Shown here: piece after piece, positions 59,353 through 64,000 of the stretch
Position numbering within the stretch: the first letter of the stretch is position 1
Layout: every line of letters starts with the position of its first letter
Assembly: GCA_934320845.1 (NCBI GenBank)
Contig: CAKRFU010000010.1
Span: forward strand, 1 to 64,000
Length of the DNA stretch: 64,000 nucleotides
DNA from: an uncultured Lachnospiraceae bacterium
GTDB lineage: Bacteria > Bacillota > Clostridia > Lachnospirales > Lachnospiraceae
Direction: 5' to 3'
The notes under the pieces: generated by a model
Database searches by the model: none
Told to the model about the DNA's origin: nothing
Seen by the model: the letters and a program-made list of their open reading frames with translations, nothing else
Program-made: the position numbers and the translations under genes

Positions 59353-61693
59353 GAATAAGAAAAAAATCATAGCAATACTTAGTGCATTGGCACTTATAGT
59401 TACGGCAGTACCTGTTATCTCACATGCTACAAATGTTGACTCAGATAACGATGCAACATCAGAGTCAACGGATGCTTCAAGCTCAACAGATGCTTCATCA
59501 GAGAAAAAAGATGAAAATACAAATCAGGTCAAGGGTGACGGAGAGGTTGTCCAGGATGGTGCCGTAGGTAAGGTTGACAAGTCAAAATGGATAACACTTA
59601 AAGATTACAAGCTTGTTGCCGAAAACGACACATACAAAATGTACTTATATGAGCCTCGTCTTTCAATAATGCTTCAGAATAAAAAGACAGGAAAGATAAT
59701 GGAGTCTACACTCAGCGATGAGAAAGATGACGGTAACAGTAACAGTATATGGAATGGTTATATGAAATCAGGTATTGTTATCAATGCAATCAAAGATGCA
59801 AAGAACACATATCAGGTTGACCTTATAAACAATTCAAATACAATAAATGTAAACAAGGAATCTGATGGATTCACGGCTGACATCTATTTTGATGAATATC
59901 AGTTCGGACTTTCGGTAAGCGTTAAGCTTGATGGCGAAGATGTTGTAGTATCAGTTCCTGACAAATCAATCAAAGAAGATGCAGATGGAATTTATATTTC
60001 AACTATAAGTTTATTCCCACTCATGGGCTATACATATCTTGATGATGAGCAGGGATACATGCTTATTCCTGACGGAAACGGAGCACTTATCAATCTCGAC
60101 AATAAAGAGGGAAGATATACTACAGGATTTTCTCAGAACATTTACGGAAATGATGCCGGATTTGATGATTCGGAAGTAAAGACATATCTCTGGGATAAGA
60201 TTGATATGGTAGAGGATGCAAACGAAGTAATTGCACCAATTTTTGGTATGGCTCATACAAAGCAGCAGCTTGGATATATCGCAGTTGTAGAAAGCGGTGA
60301 TAAGCGTGCGAGCATTGAAGCTCATCCAAACGGAGTTATGGTAAACTATAATCGTTGTTTCGCAAAGTTTAAGTTGAGAGATATTTATGTACAGCCTCTT
60401 AACAACTCAAATTCAGGAACAATTACAAAAGCAGAAGATAAGCGTACACACATGGATATGACAGTAAGATACATGCTGCTTTCAGGTAATGATGCAAATT
60501 ATTCTGCAATGGCAACAAGATATCGTAACTATCTTCTTGATAATGGTCTTCTTGAAAAGAAAGATGATTCTTACAACACAAGAGTAGATTTCCTTGGAAC
60601 AGACAGAGAAGAATTCCTTGTTGGAACTAAAGCTGTTACGATGACAACAACAGAAAATATTTCCGAGATATTCGGTGAGTTAAAGAAGAATGGTGTTTCA
60701 AGTCTTATCTCAATGTACAAGGGATGGCAGAAAGGTGGTCTTTACAATGTGCCTATCACAAAGTATAAAGCTGACAGACATATTGGAGGCACATCAAAAC
60801 TTACAAATCTTATAAAAGATTCAGCGAAGGATAATTACCAGGTGTATCTTTACAATGATGCATTAAGACTTAATCCTTCAACAAACAAGCTTACATACGA
60901 TATGATAAAGCAGGTTAACAAGAGAACTTTCAAAGAGGAAGAAAAGAAAGAAGTTTATGATACTTTCTATTATCTCACACCGACAAAAGCTAATGATGAC
61001 CTCAAAAAGTTTGTATCATCATATACAGATGATGGAGTTAAGAATCTTGCAGTAGCAGGACTTAGCAATACAATCTTTTCATACAGCTTGAAGGGAAATT
61101 ATTATACAAGATGCAATACAGCAGAGAGTAATGAAAAACTCATAAATGATGTTGCAAAGAATACTAATCTTGTACTTGAACAGCCTGTATCTTACTTATG
61201 GAAAGATACAAATGCATTCCTTGATATGCCTCTCGGTTCATCTGATTATATGTATATTGATGAGGAAGTACCTTTTATTTCAATGGTACTCAAGGGAATT
61301 ATTCCAATGTATTCAGATTATGTAAACTTTGAAGCTAACAAACAGGAATTCCTCTTACAGATGGTTGAAGCCGGTGTATACCCTTCATTCTATGTAACTT
61401 ATGAAAATTCATCAGACCTTATCTATACAAACTCATCAGATCTTTACAGTACAGAGTACAAGACATACAAAGATACTATTGTTGAGTATGATAAGGATTT
61501 AAGAGCAGTAAACGAACTCACAAAGGGTTCAACTATTAAGAATCATGAGAAACTTAAAAACGGAGTTACGGTTGTAACCTATGACAATGGAGTAAAGATT
61601 TTTGTGAACTACACGGACATTACAAGAACGGTAGACGGAGTTAAAGTTGGACCTATGTCATATTCATATAAGGCAGGTGAGACGAATGAGTGA
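59345..61693 (+). CDS. DUF5696-type exported protein, possibly glycoside-hydrolase-like
   Basis: A 782-residue exported protein. TTG at 59345 is chosen as start: AGGTGG lies nine bases upstream and a clean signal peptide follows (KKKIIAILSALALIVTAVPVISHA). A Ser/Thr/Asp-rich linker leads to a large domain I associate with DUF5696 (VAENDTYKMYLYEPRLSIMLQNKKTGKI, GYMLIPDGNGALINLDN, SAMATRYRNYLL, then a barrel-like half with LISMYKGWQKGGLYN and VYLYNDALRLNP). The second half has a TIM-barrel-like rhythm, so a role on glycans is plausible, but no activity is established from sequence. It overlaps both neighbours by eight bases, so all are made together. Confidence 0.75.
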   Translation: MAKNKKKIIAILSALALIVTAVPVISHATNVDSDNDATSESTDASSSTDASSEKKDENTNQVKGDGEVVQDGAVGKVDKSKWITLKDYKLVAENDTYKMYLYEPRLSIMLQNKKTGKIMESTLSDEKDDGNSNSIWNGYMKSGIVINAIKDAKNTYQVDLINNSNTINVNKESDGFTADIYFDEYQFGLSVSVKLDGEDVVVSVPDKSIKEDADGIYISTISLFPLMGYTYLDDEQGYMLIPDGNGALINLDNKEGRYTTGFSQNIYGNDAGFDDSEVKTYLWDKIDMVEDANEVIAPIFGMAHTKQQLGYIAVVESGDKRASIEAHPNGVMVNYNRCFAKFKLRDIYVQPLNNSNSGTITKAEDKRTHMDMTVRYMLLSGNDANYSAMATRYRNYLLDNGLLEKKDDSYNTRVDFLGTDREEFLVGTKAVTMTTTENISEIFGELKKNGVSSLISMYKGWQKGGLYNVPITKYKADRHIGGTSKLTNLIKDSAKDNYQVYLYNDALRLNPSTNKLTYDMIKQVNKRTFKEEEKKEVYDTFYYLTPTKANDDLKKFVSSYTDDGVKNLAVAGLSNTIFSYSLKGNYYTRCNTAESNEKLINDVAKNTNLVLEQPVSYLWKDTNAFLDMPLGSSDYMYIDEEVPFISMVLKGIIPMYSDYVNFEANKQEFLLQMVEAGVYPSFYVTYENSSDLIYTNSSDLYSTEYKTYKDTIVEYDKDLRAVNELTKGSTIKNHEKLKNGVTVVTYDNGVKIFVNYTDITRTVDGVKVGPMSYSYKAGETNE

Positions 61694-62738
61694 AGAAATG
61701 AGTAAGAAGAAAAAATTGACAAAAGAAGAAAAGCAGCAGTTAAAACAGCTTAAAAAGAGTGCGAAACCCGGAAAACTTGCAAAAAGGGATGCAATTACGG
61801 GAATACTCTTTATATCTCCATGGATAGTCGGAGCACTTTTATTCCTTGCTTACCCATTGATCACATCATTCAGGTATGCATTAAATAATATCCGTATTAC
61901 TCCAATGGGAATGAATTTTACATTTGTAGGTTACGGTAACTTTACACAGATACTTTTATCAGAGTCAGACTTTTTGACAAAATTGATAGATTATGTGGTA
62001 TCAACAGTAGTTTCAGTACCTATCATCGTGGTATTTGCACTCATAATTTCCATGATGCTTAACCAGAAGATAAAAGGAAAAGGATTTTTCAGACTTATCT
62101 TTTTCCTTCCGGTTATCATCGTAAGCGGACCTATCCTCGGAATGTTAAATGCTCAGGGAGCAGGAAGTATTACATCAATTGATACACAGGCTATTACAGA
62201 AGCAATCAAAGGCTTCCTGCCAAGTGCACTTGCAACACCTATTTCAGAACTTTTTGAAAACATGGTAACAATTCTTTGGTATTCGGGTGTACAGATTCTT
62301 ATATTCCTGTCAGCATTACAGAAGATTGACAGAGCAATGTATGAAGCTGCTAAGATTGATGGTGGTTCAGGCTGGGAATGTTTCTGGAAGATAACACTTC
62401 CAAACATCAAGCCGATGATACTTTTGAATCTTGTTTATACTATAGTATTTATATCAAACAACGACCAAAACTCAATTATAGGATTGATAAAGGATGCCAT
62501 GTTCTCCGGAACAGAGGAAAAAGGATATGGATATGCATCAGCAATGGCTTGGTTATATTCATTAGTAGTTCTTATTATAGTAGGTCTGTTCTCGCTTGTA
62601 TTCTTTGCTAAGAAAGATGTATATGAGAAGCAGGTTAAGAGAGCTAAGAAAGCACATAAGAAAGAGCAGCGTCAGTTGAAGAAGATAGAAAGGAGGAGCG
62701 CAAGAAATGCTAAAAAGAACGCAAAAGCAGCAGCCTAG
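61686..62738 (+). CDS. Sugar ABC transporter permease, second pair, MalF type
   Basis: A 350-residue permease with a highly basic N-terminal tail, six helices and a basic C-terminal tail. The EAA loop is AMYEAAKIDGGSGWECFWKITLPNIKPM. The ATG at 61686 overlaps the end of the DUF5696 gene; a GGTGAG site lies four bases upstream. Confidence 0.9.
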   Translation: MSEEMSKKKKLTKEEKQQLKQLKKSAKPGKLAKRDAITGILFISPWIVGALLFLAYPLITSFRYALNNIRITPMGMNFTFVGYGNFTQILLSESDFLTKLIDYVVSTVVSVPIIVVFALIISMMLNQKIKGKGFFRLIFFLPVIIVSGPILGMLNAQGAGSITSIDTQAITEAIKGFLPSALATPISELFENMVTILWYSGVQILIFLSALQKIDRAMYEAAKIDGGSGWECFWKITLPNIKPMILLNLVYTIVFISNNDQNSIIGLIKDAMFSGTEEKGYGYASAMAWLYSLVVLIIVGLFSLVFFAKKDVYEKQVKRAKKAHKKEQRQLKKIERRSARNAKKNAKAAA

Positions 62739-63711
62739 TAATGGGGCAGCACAGGCAGTAGTTTCTACTCAGCCTAAATTCACAAAAGAGAAACTTCGTA
62801 AATTCCTTTTGGGTTCAAAGGAAAGGGAAGGTTTCTTAAAAGTATTCGTAATATATGCACTCCTCATCTGTATCGGATTTATATATATTTATCCTATTCT
62901 TTACATGGTGAGCCAAAGCTTTATGACACTTGATGATTTGCTTGATTCTTCAATCAACTGGATACCATCAAAACTCAATTTAGACAACTATAAGCAGGCT
63001 GCACAGAGTATGGATTTCTGGAAGTCATTCGGACAGAGTATTATTATCGCAGGAGCGCCTACACTTTGTAATCTTCTTTCTTGTTCCGTTATCGGATACG
63101 GACTTGCACGTTTCGAGTTCCCTGGAAAGAAAGTTGTACTTGGAATAATTATTTTCACATTCATTCTTCCAAGTCAGATAACAATGATTCCTACATATGT
63201 ACTTTACTCAAACATGGGTATTCTTGGTACTATTTGGTCATTTGTACTTCCCGCACTTCTCGGTATGGGAATAAATGCACCGATATTTATACTGATATTC
63301 TGGCAGTTCTTCAGGCAGGTACCGAAGGTGCTTATAGAAGCTGCACAGATAGACGGAGCCGGATATCTTAAATCATTCTTTAAGATTTCACTTCCGTCAG
63401 CATCACCTGCAATCATCACAGTATCACTTTTCTCATTTGTATGGTACTGGAATGAGTCATATCTCACACAGATGTATGTATCAGGTGTTACAACAAAATC
63501 AGGCTGGTCATCACTTGTAATTAAACTTGGTGATTTCGCTTCAAACTACTCAGAATATGCGCAGACGGCTACAACGGCTGTAACGAGCATAAACGAATCA
63601 ATCAATATGGCAGGAACAATGCTCAGTATCCTCCCACTTCTTGTAATGTACTTCGTACTTCAGAGATACTTTGTTGAAAGTATTGATAGAACAGGTATTA
63701 CGGGTGAATAA
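62707..63711 (+). CDS. Sugar ABC transporter permease, second pair, MalG type
   Basis: A 334-residue permease with six helices and the EAA loop VLIEAAQIDGAGYLKSFFKISLPSASPA. It overlaps the previous gene by 32 bases, with GGAGG about 10 bases before the ATG. Last gene of the operon. No ATP-binding subunit is encoded, so a shared MsmK-like ATPase elsewhere must drive the system. Confidence 0.92.
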   Translation: MLKRTQKQQPSNGAAQAVVSTQPKFTKEKLRKFLLGSKEREGFLKVFVIYALLICIGFIYIYPILYMVSQSFMTLDDLLDSSINWIPSKLNLDNYKQAAQSMDFWKSFGQSIIIAGAPTLCNLLSCSVIGYGLARFEFPGKKVVLGIIIFTFILPSQITMIPTYVLYSNMGILGTIWSFVLPALLGMGINAPIFILIFWQFFRQVPKVLIEAAQIDGAGYLKSFFKISLPSASPAIITVSLFSFVWYWNESYLTQMYVSGVTTKSGWSSLVIKLGDFASNYSEYAQTATTAVTSINESINMAGTMLSILPLLVMYFVLQRYFVESIDRTGITGE

Positions 63712-63718
63712 AGTGTGA

Positions 63719-63801
63719 AGACTACTTCTTAAAGGCTGCAAAGAACGCAGCCTTAGAAGTAGTAACTTCCCACCGAAAAACGCAAAGACAGCGTTTTTCC
63801 A
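63719..63801. terminator. Two hairpins after the transporter operon
   Basis: ACTACTTCT with AGAAGTAGT and GGCTGC with GCAGCC form one composite stem (63721-63765). AAAAACGC with GCGTTTTT forms a second (63775-63799). Confidence 0.6.
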
Positions 63802-63868
63802 AGCTTTTATTATTTTGGATGCAAGTTTTTTTGCATAGATTATATTAAAATCTAAAGAAGTTTTAAAA

Positions 63869-63907
63869 TACCACTAACATGAGGTTTGTTGTTAGTGGTA
63901 TTTTTGT
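63869..63907 (+). terminator. Intrinsic terminator near the window end
   Basis: ATACCACTAACA pairs perfectly with TGTTAGTGGTAT, followed by T5. Beyond it, to 64000, the sequence is AT-rich with nothing recognised. Confidence 0.8.
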
Positions 63908-64000
63908 GTTTTTAACATACAAAAATGTATAAATTGTAAATGAATTCATAAAAAGTTAAAATATTTCACAAAAAACTATAGCAATTGTGAAAAAAGTGTG

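Noticed and set aside
1..64000. CRISPR arrays, tRNA and rRNA genes
   Set aside because: No regularly spaced direct repeats and no cloverleaf or rRNA-like sequence were noticed on either strand.

Overview
The window is AT-rich and looks like a chromosomal stretch from a motile, plant-glycan-using member of the Lachnospiraceae (Clostridia), possibly close to Lachnospira/[Eubacterium] eligens. The evidence is the tRNA-sensing T-box leaders, GGAGG ribosome binding sites, a FliA/SigD-type promoter beside csrA and flagellin, an endo-arabinanase next to a multi-permease sugar transporter, and gene families typical of Lachnospiraceae (DUF5696, Rpn nuclease, an HPr-like protein without the active histidine). 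The species name is inference.

Layout. 1-0.75 kb: broken transposase. 1-7.3 kb: small Spo0E-like gene, GH42 beta-galactosidase, a PAS-CPBP fusion, phosphotransacetylase, an AraC regulator and an HPr-like protein. 7.5-9.6 kb: a secreted serine hydrolase with a long acidic tail. 9.7-19.3 kb: a valine-type T-box, ilvBN and, with almost no gap, four surface-glycan genes (three polytopic glycosyltransferases and an FAD oxidoreductase). 19.3-25.7 kb: a tryptophan-type T-box and trpEGDCBA, with no trpF. 25.9-31 kb: a HAD phosphatase, a 1006-residue zinc-ribbon protein of unknown function, and degV. 31-36 kb: a short leader ORF, a frame-interrupted mgtE, a LysR (MtaR-like) regulator, a MET-box-like palindrome and metE. 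36.5-39.2 kb: a GNAT acetyltransferase, then an asparagine-type T-box and aspS.

39.3-42.6 kb is the most striking part. A compact FimB-like tyrosine recombinase lies between two 36-bp inverted repeats that match at 35 of 36 positions. Each repeat has the arm-spacer-arm design of a recombinase core site, and the two spacers point in opposite directions. This looks like a self-inverting DNA switch. It sits directly upstream of a sigma-28 promoter, a divergent csrA, a GGA-rich flagellin leader and fliC.

43-50 kb: an Rpn-family nuclease with an unexplained structured upstream RNA, a TetR regulator, and a coupled pair made of an S-component-like/propeller/HD-GYP signalling protein and a BMP-type nucleoside-binding-like protein. 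50-63.7 kb: a GH43 lipoprotein, a small membrane protein and a seven-gene transporter operon (solute-binding protein, two permease pairs, an NHL-YIP1 protein, a DUF5696 protein, no ATPase). Short palindromic repeats recur between genes across the window.
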